This document shows positions 12,905-26,600 of a stretch of DNA of 64,000 nt, one piece after another. Made by a program: the position numbers and the translations under genes. Location of the stretch: the NCBI GenBank assembly GCA_012932295.1, contig JAAONU010000004.1, positions 22,700,872 to 22,764,871 of the forward strand, in the 5' to 3' direction. The DNA is from Cyclina sinensis (lineage: Eukaryota; Mollusca; Bivalvia; Venerida; Veneridae). The notes under the pieces were generated by a model. The model worked only from the letters and a program-made list of their open reading frames with translations, made no database searches and was not told the origin of the DNA. The first letter of the stretch is position 1. Every line of letters begins with the position of its first letter.

Positions 12905-14118
12905 TAAGTATTCTTATTACAAAAAGTAATTTAGTACTGTATGGGAAAGGTCTTACGACGATAATAAGTAGTTTATTCTTATTACAAAGGAGTAATTTAG
13001 GACTGTATGGGAAAGGCCTTACGACGGTAATAAGTAGTTTATCCTTATTACAAAAGAGTAATTTAGGATTGTATGGGAAAGGCCTTACGACGATAATATG
13101 TAGTTTATTCTTATTACAAAAGAGTAATTTAGGATTGTATGGGAAAGGCCTTACGACGATAATAAGTAGTTTATTCTTATTACAAAAGAGTAATTTAGGA
13201 TTGTATGGGAAAGGCCTTACGACGATAATAAGTAGTTTATTCTTATTACAAAAGAGTAATTTAGGATTGTAGTGGAAAGGCCTTACGACGATAATAAGTA
13301 GTTTATTCTTATTACAAAAGAGTAATTTAGTACTGTATGGGAAAGGTCTTACGACGATAATAAGTAGTTTATTCTTATTACAAAAGAGTAATTTAGTACT
13401 GTATGGGAAAGGCCTTACGACGATAATAAGTAGTTTATTCTTATTACAAAAGAGTAATTTAGTACTGTATGGGAAAGGTCTTACGACGATAATAAGTAGT
13501 TTATTCTTATTACAAAAGAGTAATTTAGTACTGTATGGGAAAGGCCTTACGACGATAATAAGTAGTTTATTCTTATTAAAAAAAGTAATTTAGTACTGTA
13601 TGGGAAAGGTCTTACGACGATAATAAGTAGTTTATTCTTATTACAAAAAGTAATTTAGGACTGTATGGGAAAGGCCTTACGACGATAATAAGTAGTTTAT
13701 TCTTATTACAAAAGAGTAATTTAGTACTGTATGGGAAAGGCCTTACGACGATAATAAGTAGTTTATTCTTATTACAAAAAGTAATTTAGGACTGTATGGG
13801 AAAGGTCTTACGACGATAATAAGTAGTTTATTCTTATTAAAAAAAGTAATTTAGTACTGTATGGGAAAGGTCTTACGACGATAATAAGTAGTTTATTCTT
13901 ATTACAAAAAGTAATTTAGTACTGTATGGGAAAGGTCTTACGACGATAATAAGTAGTTTATTCTTATTACAAAAAGTAATTTAGTACTGTATGGGAAAGG
14001 TCTTACGACGATAATAAGTAGTTTATTCTTATTACAAAAAGTAATTTAGGACTGTATAGGAAAGGCCTTACGACGATAATAAGTAGTTTATTCTTATTAC
14101 AAAAGAGTAATTTAGGAC
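12905..14118. repeat. Minisatellite, about 18 copies of a 64-66 bp unit
   Basis: The word TTACGACGATAATAAGTAG recurs 18 times between about 12952 and 14087. Units are 66 bp when they contain ACAAAAGAGTAATTT and 64-65 bp when they contain ACAAAAAGTAATTT. Variant positions (GTACTG / GGACTG / GGATTG; GGTCTT / GGCCTT) form mixed higher-order patterns, typical of unequal exchange. Inside the unit, AATAAG and CTTATT form a small inverted repeat around TAGTTTATT. Because 66 is a multiple of three, a 22-residue periodic frame is open at 13069-13272; this is a by-product of the period, broken in the 64-65 bp units. Confidence 0.95.
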
Positions 14119-16105
14119 TTAATAATTCCGATACTGAACTCGGACAACATGACACAGTGTATAATATAAGGTTCTTATAAATATAATGTGAAGTTCTATT
14201 TCACACAATAAAATGAAGTCAAAGAAAATGTTTCCGACGTGTCTTGTAAGAAATGGCCACTCTGCCAAGTTGCTATGCGGACTATAAGGCAGTTTCCTAT
14301 TTTTTAAAATAAAAATAACGGTGTTAAAAATCATGAAATAACATTTCTCTACTTAAAAAACAGAAATTATTAATAAAATATTAAACGTTTACAACCTGCG
14401 TTATTTTAAAAAATACAATGGAAATCATATAATTTGTTTTCCAGTATTTTTCTAATGGGACATATATGCATATATCGTGGAACTAATTTAGTAAACATGT
14501 TCTACATCAAACAACCACCTTTAAACAATACATCAATTTAAAAAATATTAAATCAATACCTTTATCTAAGGAACAAAAGTAGCCTGTTAGAAATTCAGCA
14601 CTTTGTTTATTCCTTACATTATTATAAACTATTTAAATACATAGGGCCTTATCATTAGTTTTATTTTGATACAATTTTAAACGCAAGGCGGCACAAACTG
14701 GGTAGTTTTAAAGAAAAGCTCATTCCACTTACAAAACCGCTTCCTCTCTTCGTTAAAGGTCGTTTTTTCCCGTTTCTAGTAAAACATTAATCCAAAATTT
14801 AAAGTGCAAACAACACACTTTTGTTATCTTGGGAAACGTAGTTATTTTTAAGCAATATCAAAATAGTAATACTGTAAGCAAAATCAGTCAAGGGAATTCA
14901 ACTCGCGGTCTGCTTTAACCAGTCTTAAAACATGTTTTTCAGTGTTTGATGATTTTCTCAAAATGATTTGTAGATTTTAGAAACATTTTAATGCTATTTG
15001 ACAGTGAGAGACATAACGTCACCATTAGTTGAGTATCACTCCCGCGACCTCTTTCATAAATCATTTCAACGTCTCGAAATACCCGGAAAAGTGGAATATT
15101 TTTAGCGGGGATGAAATGCAGAAATGATATAATTATGGAAAAAAAAGCTTAACAGTACCACAGTTACAAGGTCTCTCTGGGCAATTTGACATTGAGTTTT
15201 CTATAACACTATTTCGTTAAACCGTATAAATTGTTAACGCTTTATCCAGTAAAAATGGCCTATGACCTGTGAACTTAAGTTTAAACCCACGTGTATTAAA
15301 GACACTATATAAACTGCCGTTTCCAAGAGTTTCGTTCTTTCTGATATTAATTACTACAAGCGAGGTAAAGGATAATTTATTTTCTTGAATCTTATTTTTT
15401 TTAAGATTTCATTTTACTTGCATGATCAATGAACTCTTTATATTTTAAAGAGCGATTGTTAAAAAGGCCATTGTTAATAATAAAGGGAGCCTTGTTCAAA
15501 GATTAAAGCATTGCTAGACATATCAGTGTGCAACATAGCAAAAACAAGTCTCATTATATTTATTCCTTATGGAAAAAAACAGTATTCAACAAAAAAAGCT
15601 AAGGTATATGACAGGCATTCAAAATATGTGCAAGATAATCCTCTAAATATGTAATTAACTAGACCTTTTCAACTGACAAAACAACGGTATAATGGCTTAA
15701 TTATTCATTTCTGTAGAAAGTAAATAAAGTGAGATGAGCTCTTAGGTTAGATAAACTTTCAAACAGAAGCACTTTTTAGTATCAGAGAATGATGTCGTTT
15801 ATTTGATCGAATCGACGCCATGTGTATTATTTTAGTGACTTGAATAGGTTCTTTTTTGTTTAAATAACAGTTTTATGCATCTTAGTCTGACAAAAGAGAG
15901 TTTTGACTCTACTCCGATCAGCTGTGTTTCATGGTCCATAATATTACACGAAAGGCAAAATACGAAGTTTAATTGAGACAGACAATTAAACTTAGTTTCA
16001 GTCAGAGCTTTCTGAGTGTTCACAAGCGTTTTCATTTAGCTGATAACCTCGTATTTGATCCTGCGTAACAAATGTACCCCCATGGGTGAACATTTTTTTT
16101 TCTTC
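14119..16105. other. AT-rich non-coding stretch
   Basis: No gene or RNA is recognised. A TATATAAA word at about 15306-15313 has no ORF or other promoter signal near it, so no promoter is called. Confidence 0.5.
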
Positions 16106-16570
16106 ATTTTTTGTATGAGCAAGTGACCAATTTATCCCTACAAGACCCCGTTTTGCAATCGTTTTAGCCTATAGATAATCAAAGAAAATAACTTTACGAG
16201 TTCTTGGTGAATAATGTGACATTTTGTGCCCACAAGGTTTTCCACGTGTCTTGGCTTGTGTTATAGATTTTGACTAAATTTGACATACTTTCAAGTGCAT
16301 AAAAAGTCGTAAAACAAACATAATGATTCCTAGCAAGTTTCATAAAGATTAAATTAGAATTGTGACCTCAAAACTGTTAACAATATTTCTTTAGATTCGA
16401 ACTATTATCAGACTATTTGAACACATGGGATTTTGATTCGAACTCGTCCAAGATATTGTGAGAGCAAGTTTTATAATGACCGAGAATAAGTGTGACCTTT
16501 GGAGTGTTTTGACAACGGGAAAAGGCCCCGATAACAAATGCCCCGCCTGTACGCCCTTTGTCGGATGGGA
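16106..16570. repeat. Degenerate interspersed repeat remnant
   Basis: Phrases such as 'GATTCGAACTCGTCCAAGATATT', 'AAGTTTCATAAAGATTAAATT' and 'TGTGACCT...GAGTGTTTTGACAA' are those of a common bivalve repeat type with units near 150 bp. At least two units are discernible (about 16250-16375 and 16395-16530). No coding capacity. Confidence 0.5.
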
Positions 16571-19500
16571 TTAAAATGTGAAGACATTTTGCCTAAAGAA
16601 AATGGTGTATGAAAATAATAAAACTAATTCCGTCATGGATATAATCAGTATAACCGTGGAATCATTTCATTATAATAAAAATAGTATACGTTACAACTAC
16701 TATTAATAACTTAACACGACATATATCACAGTGTCATACGCGCTCTGTTCACTGTTTCCTTTAATGACTTGTTGTGCACACTCGGAATATTCACTGTGGA
16801 CTTAAGCGCGCCTCATTTTCTATTTCTACGCTTCTGTTTTACAAGAAATTCTAAGAGCTGACATTGTTAGCACATAATCTACCCAGGTGCTATATCAAAC
16901 TACGGGCATTTTCTTTATGAATGAGAATATATAATTATGTTACTGTAAATATTTGCAAATTGTATCATAAAGGTAGGTAGTGAAAGTTGAAAGCGACAAT
17001 TTATTTTCAACAGTTAACGCATGAAGCACTTAATCGAGAAGTAGACGTATATATACAATTACGACGCGTTGACATTAAAGCCAAAAAAGGGAAGAGATGT
17101 TTAGCTACGTAAGAGAAACGTAATTTAAAGAAGAGCTGCCTTTGTTTCTTAAATTGATTATCAAAAACAAATAGAAATCAAAAACTGAAATTGATTCTGC
17201 TCTCAATCTCTCCAGTTATTGGTTATTTACTTATTTCTTTTGTCTAAATCTTTTCCCCTCAATATCAAAATAATCTCGTATTGACTTGTCCCATTAAGCA
17301 TTCGCATTATCTTGAGCAGTGAAATATTCGCTTAAAGGGTATAATTCTATCCTATGCAAGAGTCATTCAGATATTAATGTGAAAGTGATCGAAACTGCTT
17401 TGCTTTCTGTTTGCCTTTCCCACGTTTTAGCCGGAAGCAAACATTGCAAAACGTCAAGCTCTCTGCAATCAATAGCTGTTGTTTGTAAGTACCATAAGCA
17501 GTATCCTCAATGTAGAATCATTGAAACATTCAGGAAAGTGTACCTGATGCTGTGAATACCTACAAAACTTGTAAAAAGCACGTTTTAGTTGTACAAACGA
17601 TGCATTGTTTTAGTATCTGCCGTGAGTAAATATACAAAGGGCTAATCCACTTCTGAATCACTGTTTTCTTGCTAGGAATGGTCGCTTTGCCATTTTGCAG
17701 TGTATTCAGTCAAGGCAAATTTTTTTTTCTATGATTATAGTTTCTCTACGTTAATCATATGAAGTAATTCATGCAGTTAACTTTTCGGCCTTATCATTTA
17801 CAATTTAAAGAATGGAAATGATAATGCTAACTTGAAAAATAACATGCACAAAAAGCAGCCGTGTCTCTATCAACTTCTTTTAAATTTATAACATGAGATT
17901 TGAAAATGGTCCTAAGAAATTTCGTATACTGAAATACCGTTTTTTCTTTCTTTTTTTTTTTTTTTTGTTTAATTTAAAGCAAATTCATCAAAACCAAATA
18001 TATCAATTGATAATAATTATGTAGATAATTACAGAATTATATGTAGATTTACAGTCAGTGCACGATAGTTGAACAGAATTACTGTCAGTGTAACTTCAAA
18101 CAGATCCTTATTTTAGATATAAGATTAAAGTCAATTTTTCAACAGACTTCTTTAAAAGGCTAACTTTAACCTACGAGATATTCTGAATTAAATATTTTGA
18201 ACATTTTGGATTATACGAGCTCCCGGTGCACTTAATTCAAACTAATAACATTGTTATTTTGAACGAATGCAGGATGGGACTGTAGTGACCTAAAATGCTC
18301 GTTGACAAATGTAATTTATAATTGGTTCATTGTGTTTCTATCAGAAAAGCGACCATTTGACGCCGGAAGGTCTCTTAGCAACAATAAAGAGGTTGCTTCC
18401 TAGAAATAAAAGCCCAAGCAACGCTATAAATTGCCAACAATTTAATCGTGCATGGGATTTGTGAGAAATTATTTTGAAACATTAAATGAGCTTCATCTGA
18501 ATAAAGCTAACTGAGAACTTAATTAGAAAAGAAGAAAAAAGAAAAGAAATAAATTAAAATAAATGATCTTTAGTACATTCCAAATTCTTGAAGTCAGCCA
18601 AAATTAGTTCGGACAAAGGCGGCGATAGAAAATACCATATTTAATATTTAAAACAAATTTAATCCCCCAATAATAGTAGTAACTAAAGCACTCAGTCACT
18701 AGTGGTATTAATTTCATAAAATGAGACAATGACGTCCAAAGCTCACGAAGACGTCGGCAAGACACTACTTTATATTTTGACATCTTATGGTTTTTCATGA
18801 AACATCATGAAAACAAACTTAAGAATCCTGTCTTTTATATATAGTTAGCTGTACTGAACAATTGCAACTTACATATCTTGTGATGCAGCAATGGTTTAAA
18901 TGAAATGTGTCGGTGATTACAATAGGTTTAGAAAAAAAAATAAACGTTGTTTCATGGAATATTGCAACATAAAATAACCTTTCTTGAGCAAATACCCACT
19001 TATATCTAGATTCTCTTCGTAAATTTTTAGAAAAAGAAAATCTAAAACTAGTACTCTATAACAGTTCTTCGTGTTCAAATTGACGATATCCATTAAATCC
19101 TATCGTTCAACAAATCAAGCGGGCTTTATTCTCTAAAATCATGGTAAAATATTTGTTTCTGAAACATTGATTTTACCACATTTTGCCTTGTATTAATATC
19201 CTAAACAATGGGAAGATAACACCAATACATTTCAGTTAAATATCTAGCTTTGTTGAATTATTTTTAAACGTGTGGGTTTTATTATTTATTCAAGGCTCAA
19301 TTTTGTAAATGCACGCAATGACGGACTGATGCTATGCTGACCCTAAAGTATGCTCTGTTTAGATGCCACCACAATCCATGCAACCGTTCTCCGACTCAAT
19401 CTAATAAAATATCTTTTTTGTTTTTTTGTTTTTTTTTTATTTTTATTTTGTTTGCGTGAATAACGTACTAGCAGTATATATAGTTGAGTATATAATGTCC

Positions 19501-22482
19501 GTGTATTGTTTTTTAGGCACAAAATAGGTATCATTTCATATTTCACCCGTCTGATGCATAAACTAATAACACATATGTGCGCCTGCCAGATGGATGATGG
19601 CGTTTTTCTGCATATTCGAGTAGATGCAGCTGCACATAACTTTAAAGAAACGAGTATAGATGCTGACGTTGAGATACGGGTAAATTATCTGTTTCAGTTT
19701 TACAAGATATTTTCCTCTCCTTTGCACAAAACATCGAAGTAACCTAAGAGAGTACAAAACACCAGGACCCAACAGATATATTGCTGAAAAGTACTTTCAG
19801 TTTGGCACAGAATGCACAAATAATTGTTCTCAGGTGATAAATAATTTAATAAAACATGAATCAACTGAATGAAAATATTTCATTAGGGCCATTTTAGCCA
19901 TTATTTTAAAGGCATGTTTAAAATAAAACAAATATTTAAGGTTATTAACGAGTGCTTTCAAAGCTCAGTTGACATTCCTTATAAATGCGTTTGAATGAAA
20001 TCTTAAGGCACTTTATGGACCCATTTTAGTTTGGTTTAATACTTAAGAAATCGCACATTATATTATTGTATCTTTCAGCATAATATTCAAAAATATTTCA
20101 GCTTGTTACGTTTCATTGATTTTAATTTTCTGTGCGGATGATTTGTATTTTTTTCCAGGTGAAAGTGTGTTCGTAAATTATATCAAAAGACTTCAGCATA
20201 TATGCATAACACAGTTCTAAAAACGAAATGTCATTCTCTTCAGCTTCTGTAGCTAAGATATATCAATGAATGGTGCGGTTCAACGCACATATTCATTCTT
20301 TAAACACAATTTATATTAAGTTAAAAGCTCCGGATTGAATGTCCTCTTGTAAGATAGAAGCCAGAAGAATTTGAATTCTGAACACATAAGATCTTTTTTT
20401 AATTTGTATGTCAAAATGAAGTAGATAATATAACTGCATTATTATTCTGTTAAATAGAATCAGTAGTGCAGCTTATCTGGCAAAGAAGAACAGAGCATGA
20501 GGATGACAGCTATAAGTACAATACGAAACGGAACAATACATCCCTTTCGAAATGTCAATAACATGTGGCGGTTCTCACAAGTACTTGTTTAAAAAAATAA
20601 GTATTAGGAAGATGCGTTCATTTCTTCCTCCGTTCTTTTACCTGCAAGTCAATGGCTAATGTGAATTATACTATGCCTATGTTTTAAAACAATTATTTAT
20701 TTATTTTTATCATGGGTGAAATGCTCATATATTCATATGAAAGCATTTTTGTAGCTCATAAGCTGCTTTCACAACAAGTACACAGTTATTACATACCTGA
20801 GCAAGTATTACATAAAAGTTTTTATAATACAGATATTATACATTTAAGACGACATGTATAAAGTTTACAGAACTTTCTTCGAAAAAAATGTTAAAATCTC
20901 CCACGGACAGTTTTATGAGTTTATCACATCTCACAAATGAGCGCTGTATAAACGTATCGAGCTACATAAATGACATCAGTTTGCAATTTATTGCTTCAAT
21001 ATTTGTTAATATCAACCATAGCATTTTTGTTCTTATTTGTTGTCCTTATTGTTTAAACAATTAAGTAAAGAAAATATTAATTTTATAAAATAAGGCGGCT
21101 TGAACATTGTTCCTCTGTGATTCACATTTAACAAATAGATCATTATTGTGGTAGTCTTATTACACAGGTTTTACGCGGCTTGAATTTTCATTTTCTTCTG
21201 TGGAGAGAGGAGGTGACGGGTCTTTTAAGCCGTCATTTAGAGCGCGATTCCATATGCACCTGAAAATGAAATACAATCATACTATCTAGAAATATGGTAA
21301 CCATTTAATACGCTTCTTGTTAGTAATAGTTGTTTAATGTTTCAAAACTCTTTATTCGTGCCGTTATCTAAAAAGCACCAGACAGATAGTTTATAATTAT
21401 ATACTGTATACCAATATTTTCGTAAGCCTCGAGAACCATTATCAAGTTTGAGTGTACAACTTTTGTAATGCACCTTTTGCTTAAATCAAACTTAATTTTC
21501 TTACTTACACTTTGGAATAACTTGTTCTTAGAATTGTCATGAAAAGGTAGTTTTCGTTTCTGTGTGGGCTATATGATCATGCTTTCTATTAATTCCAACA
21601 GAACAGGATTTTATACTTAAAATAAAATATGGAGAAAAAAGACGAGTAATGCTCAAGGAATACCTCATATATTACAAAATTAATTATTAAAAGTAATGCG
21701 ATCTAAACTTTCCTGTGATTTATTGCGTTATATTTTCTCGGTCAGGTTTTAATTTTTTCCGCTTACCACACTGTCACACATTGCATCGTGTCACACAAAG
21801 CCTCAAGTGGGTGCAACAGATGTTTAAACAAAAAGCTAATCTCTTTTGCAATTCCAGTTGAAGTTGAAGAATTGCCCAACAATAAAAATCAGTTTCAAGG
21901 GTACATTTGCATAAATTGGAAAAACTTGCTGATCGGAAATAGGAAAGATGTTTAATAAATTAGTACTGTAGGTACTGTTTACAGTAATATATTAGTTCTT
22001 GGTGTCTAGTAAAGACGCCTCCGAAGACTTTTCTCAACAAACCTATGAATATTTTATAGGCAGTCCCTCGCCTCCTAGCGAAGAAAGCATCTTAGTGCGT
22101 GTTGAGATATACTGACGTATTCCTTTTGGATCGATTGTCACAAAATCGATCCATTGTTATAAGGATATTAGGCTCATCACAAATCACTTATCAACAACCA
22201 GAATTTTCTTTCTACCACAAAACAAATAGTTGTATCAATTCGAGCATTCAAAATAACAATTACCTACTTAAAAATTCAGTGATTATTTAGCAAGTTTAAT
22301 ATAAAATATACCAAATTCAATACGTTTTTAACTACCGTGGTTTCAGATAAGGTTTTCGTATTCTTTTACATTTTTTTATTTTCTGAATAATGTTTTATGT
22401 AGAGCAGTGATTCAAGGTCATTGCTAATTTTGAAATATACGTTATTCATCGTCTGCTAGCCTACTCGTGTATGTTCCGGTTC
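16571..22482. other. Long AT-rich non-coding stretch
   Basis: No coding region with a recognisable motif was found on either strand. Homopolymer runs (for example poly-T at 17947-17968 and a T-rich run at 19413-19440) are the only low-complexity features. ORFs up to about 78 codons here have AT-driven composition and no family signature. Confidence 0.5.
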
Positions 22483-22532
22483 TACATAGATAGATAGATT
22501 TATTTATGACCTGGCCTGGTTACGCTAGATTC
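22483..22532 (-). mobile_element. Possible non-LTR retrotransposon 3' end
   Basis: On the minus strand the sequence ends in CATAAATAAATCTATCTATC, an AATAAA signal passing into a TATC microsatellite. Some CR1/L2-like LINEs and their SINEs have such 3' ends. A second instance lies near 53423. No reverse transcriptase frame is present, so this is only a stub. Confidence 0.3.
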
Positions 22533-23598
22533 AGTTTGATTTGAAGATAAACGCAAAGCAATAAGCGTTATAATTTAATATTTTGCTTGTAGAAAGCAGC
22601 GACTGTTATGCTTTGATTTTTCTAAGTTACTGATTTATTTGGTTATACTTACATATTTTGTTCTATCTGTCTAGACTTTTTATCTCTAGGACTGACTTAC
22701 AAAACGTGGCAGAATTTGAAAAAAAGAAAACAAAAGAAAACAAAACATGAGATTTCTCAGAATGTAAATCATACGCGGAGCGTGACCAGTTTACAAGAAA
22801 CTTTAATGTGGATGCAAAGGCAATCGATCCATCAGTTTTTTTGTAAACTTTGATTTTATGACGCCATTTGGTTATATAATTTAAAACCTGAGCAGTTTTA
22901 CATAATAAAATTGTCTCTTCCAACACAAATATTCTGTTCAAACTATCCGTTCTTTTTCATGGACCAAACTCAAGATGTTTACAAAATTCATTATCAATCT
23001 TGTTTGGAAGAAAGCAAATCGCGGTAAAGACAATATCTACTTTTATCTTACTAAAAGAAAACTGGTGAGCGGTTTTTTAACAAACCTCGCAAATTCTCTG
23101 ATCTGTGTCGCAGAAGCAGTCATATATTGGTATCATAAGTTTATTCTTTAAGTTTTATATTTATATTTTTGGGCAATGTGACTTGACACGAAAAAAAGGA
23201 AGTCAAACCAACATTAGACATACCTGGGTATAACGAATTTATCATAACGCAAAAAAAGGACACAGATCTATTCGCAAAAGATCGGGCAACCCGGGCTCTT
23301 TATGTACCTCTTTATTAATATCGTTATTTGCTTGCAGCTGTAAGATACCTCTTAGCCCAAGCTTACGCAGGCCATCATCTAGTGCACGCCTGACGTATCG
23401 TCAAAGTGTTGTAGATATTTCATGGTTAAATGACTGGTCTACAATATTATATGATAATAAGTAAGCATCTTTCTGTATATACACAGCTGTTCACCTTCGA
23501 GTACAAAAAGTTAGACTATTATCAGATATTTATATAAAGCATATTTAATACATCCAACTGCAGTATCTCTCAGAAGAAATTGATTTTTTTACGAAGGT
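22533..23598. other. Non-coding stretch
   Basis: A 92-codon minus frame (22663-22941) has no recognisable domain and is not called as a gene. Nothing else is seen. Confidence 0.45.
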
Positions 23599-23688
23599 AC
23601 TCAATAGATATAAATTCTGTGTATCATTACTCAATAGATATAAATTCTGTGTATCATTACTCAATAGATATAAATTATGTGTATCATA
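23599..23688. repeat. Three tandem copies of a 30 bp unit
   Basis: Three adjacent 30 bp units beginning ACTCAATAGATATAAATT differ at only two or three bases. The period is a multiple of three, so both strands show open periodic frames across it; these are by-products. Confidence 0.95.
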
Positions 23689-26600
23689 ATGACCTCGTTT
23701 GTTATCAGCTGATTGATAAGCCTGAATCCTGCACTGTGCAGGTAATGTTTTCACGCTTGAAATATGTATGAAACACGTTCTTTCAGTGCTTTTTATGAGA
23801 GAGAGAAAAAAACACGAGAACGCATTTAGATTTCAATAAATACGATATTTTTTGTAAAAATGTCATTTGCAGAGTCCATTCTAATAAAAGTTTTAAGATA
23901 TATTTAATGGAAACTTACCAAAACTGCATTATGATATGAACTTCTTATTTTGAATTGCTCTCTCCTTTTTTTATTAACATTAATCATCTATATACTAATT
24001 AATAATCACCCGTAAATTTAGCAAGAATAATCTAGCTGTTCTTATGCAAATGTCATGACATTGGTCAATTATGCATCTGAGTAAAATTATCACCTGCTGT
24101 ATTCGTTAATGTCAGCGCAACACAAAACGTTTTGACGATACGCTGAACGTTCAATTTCATTCTATTTTTTAGCTTTTAGTTCTACTAATGTTTGAGTTTG
24201 TAACGTTATTCTGTCGCAAGTCATCCGACTGAAGTTTCTATTGTAAATTAATTTTTTGTTATTGACAAGTTTGATTTAAATTTGTACACTTTTATAAATG
24301 GTGAATATCTCAAACGCGTGAGACTCTATTTCCCCTGTGAACATGTGAAAAAAAATCATTTCCCTTTCATTTCTAGCTGCCAAATTTAATCTTTAAGAGT
24401 GTAAATCTAAATGGAAATCTCCAACTTTTCGTCGGAATGGTATCATTATTTAGAAATCATAATTTCCTTTACAATTATTGAATATTCTCCATTGTTTTTA
24501 ATGCGATAAAGAAATAAACCTGATGGGGCGTAGCTAGCGCTAATACTATGTCAGTGAGGAATGTAGGAGTGGGTGAAGGTTAAGGTAAGGTGGCTTGATC
24601 CTAAGAAATAATTGAAAAAAAAAAAAAAAAACCTGTGGTGCTAGTGAGTATCAGGTACAATATAGTCTCTGTTTTTCCCGATTAATATAATTTATAACCA
24701 TTTTTGGAAATATATATATATATAATCACATGTTAAGATCGCCGCAGGGAGCACTTTGACATAATATTGTGTAAAGATTTAACGTGCATTTTCTGTACAA
24801 ATGGCTACGAACATGTAATATTAGAACTTTTAGAAGCATGAAAGTCCTAATTTGTGTTTTTTATTACTAGGTTTCTAGGTTTATAACAAGATATGCAATA
24901 CAATTGATTATAATTATCTTGAAACTAATCTCAAAAATAATTATCGGTAGACTCATTTTCAGCGCACACCTATAAAACATTTAAGAGAAGTATAAATATA
25001 AAGAGAAAGACACAGTCTATACTTTCAACAAGCCAAAATTAGTTTCAAAGCAGACTTGGCATCGTGTTCTTTATGTATTACTTCAGAAACATGCTTGTAG
25101 CCCTTTGCCTCAGATATTCTGAAATGAAGACCTCTGTCCGCCCATTGATTGACTCTTGTTTGTGCAAAACAGACGATATCAGACAGAAAATATCAGGAAA
25201 TATCTATGATGAATTATTATGAAATCCACACAATTCTTGAAAATGATATTTTTTAACACTCCATCGTTTTATTCTACAATTTTTTCCGTAAAAGTTACCT
25301 CCCTTTTTAAACAAGCAGCACTTTTATTCAACACCAGTTTTTCAGACATCATTTATAGAAAATCTTTAATTATGCAATGGATGTTTATCTCTTAGAAACG
25401 GTTTATGGTAACATTTTATTGAATGATTGGAACAGCACCTTAAAAGTGGGACTGCTCTGGGAGATATTTAATTTCATTAAATGTATTAATGATCAACGAA
25501 AAAACTCATGCTTTGAATATCAAGACGTTAAAGTCAGGATTTTTGCATATTTTTACGATTTTCTGTTCTTGGATAATCCGTTTGTTTATTCACAACAGCT
25601 TTTACACGTGTTTCTGCTTTTCTTTCGTTTGCACTTCCCTATGCATTTGGTTTTCGTTTGAGTGATATTCACATTGCATCAAAATGTACTCTGTCATAGC
25701 ATCTGACAGCAATCGTGTAGTCAAAACACATAACATAACTCTGTCAAACACGGTAAAAACGTAGTACTACATACAAAAGAAACGTTAACATGATGCAACA
25801 CGTTCAGACTTCAAGTTTATTACATCTAAACAGCGAAACAGTTGAATTGTTTTGAAATATTAAACAACTTGTCAAAATGTTTAGTATCATAGACAATTGC
25901 GTTGCTTATTATATTGTGTTAAAATTCTACAGATAAAGGTAGAAATTATCAGAACGAGAAGACCACTAAAGACAAATAACTTGTCCATTATACATTGTCA
26001 AAATATACCGAGACTGCCATTTTGAATATTGTATATTAAGTAAGTCTTTCAAAATATGATTACTTGGAATCCTTCCCTGTACAATGTAATGACCGGAATC
26101 TTACATTGATATGTAATGTATTAGTTTATTTTGTTCTGACAAAGTATTTAGCATATCTGTTTAAAAGTTTCCATGATATAACTTTTAAAGTCTCCGTAAA
26201 AATTCACTTCTCCACATCATTCTTATATATTATTTGCGAATTAACAACATCAATTTCGAAATGATTCCATGTTTTAGATAACCTTATTAAAAAGTGCTTG
26301 CCGACAATTTATATCAAAGACCATTCTGATATCCTTATATTTGTGTAAACAGCATCACAAATATTCTCTAAGAGGCTCAAATGACATTTTTAGTACTGTT
26401 ATCTATTTCTGTCATTGTATTTTGTGAACAGATTGTGATAATGCATGCTAAGATTTTACGGAACGAATCCTCTTAAATGTCAAAGATTTGGTGCAGCAAA
26501 GATAAGTCTAGCTTTGCAGTCAGTTCTGACTTTAATAAAACCGTATGATTGATAACTGAAGAGCGTACTTACTGTTAAATCTTATTCTATTTTCATTCTG

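Noticed and set aside
13069..13272. Open frame with three 22-residue repeats
   Set aside because: It follows from the 66 bp period of the minisatellite; neighbouring 64-65 bp units break the frame.
12905..14118. Regularly spaced repeats resembling a CRISPR array
   Set aside because: Units are contiguous with no unique spacers, and the window is eukaryotic.
15306..15313. TATATAAA as a promoter
   Set aside because: No start-site motif, ORF or other promoter element accompanies it in AT-rich DNA.
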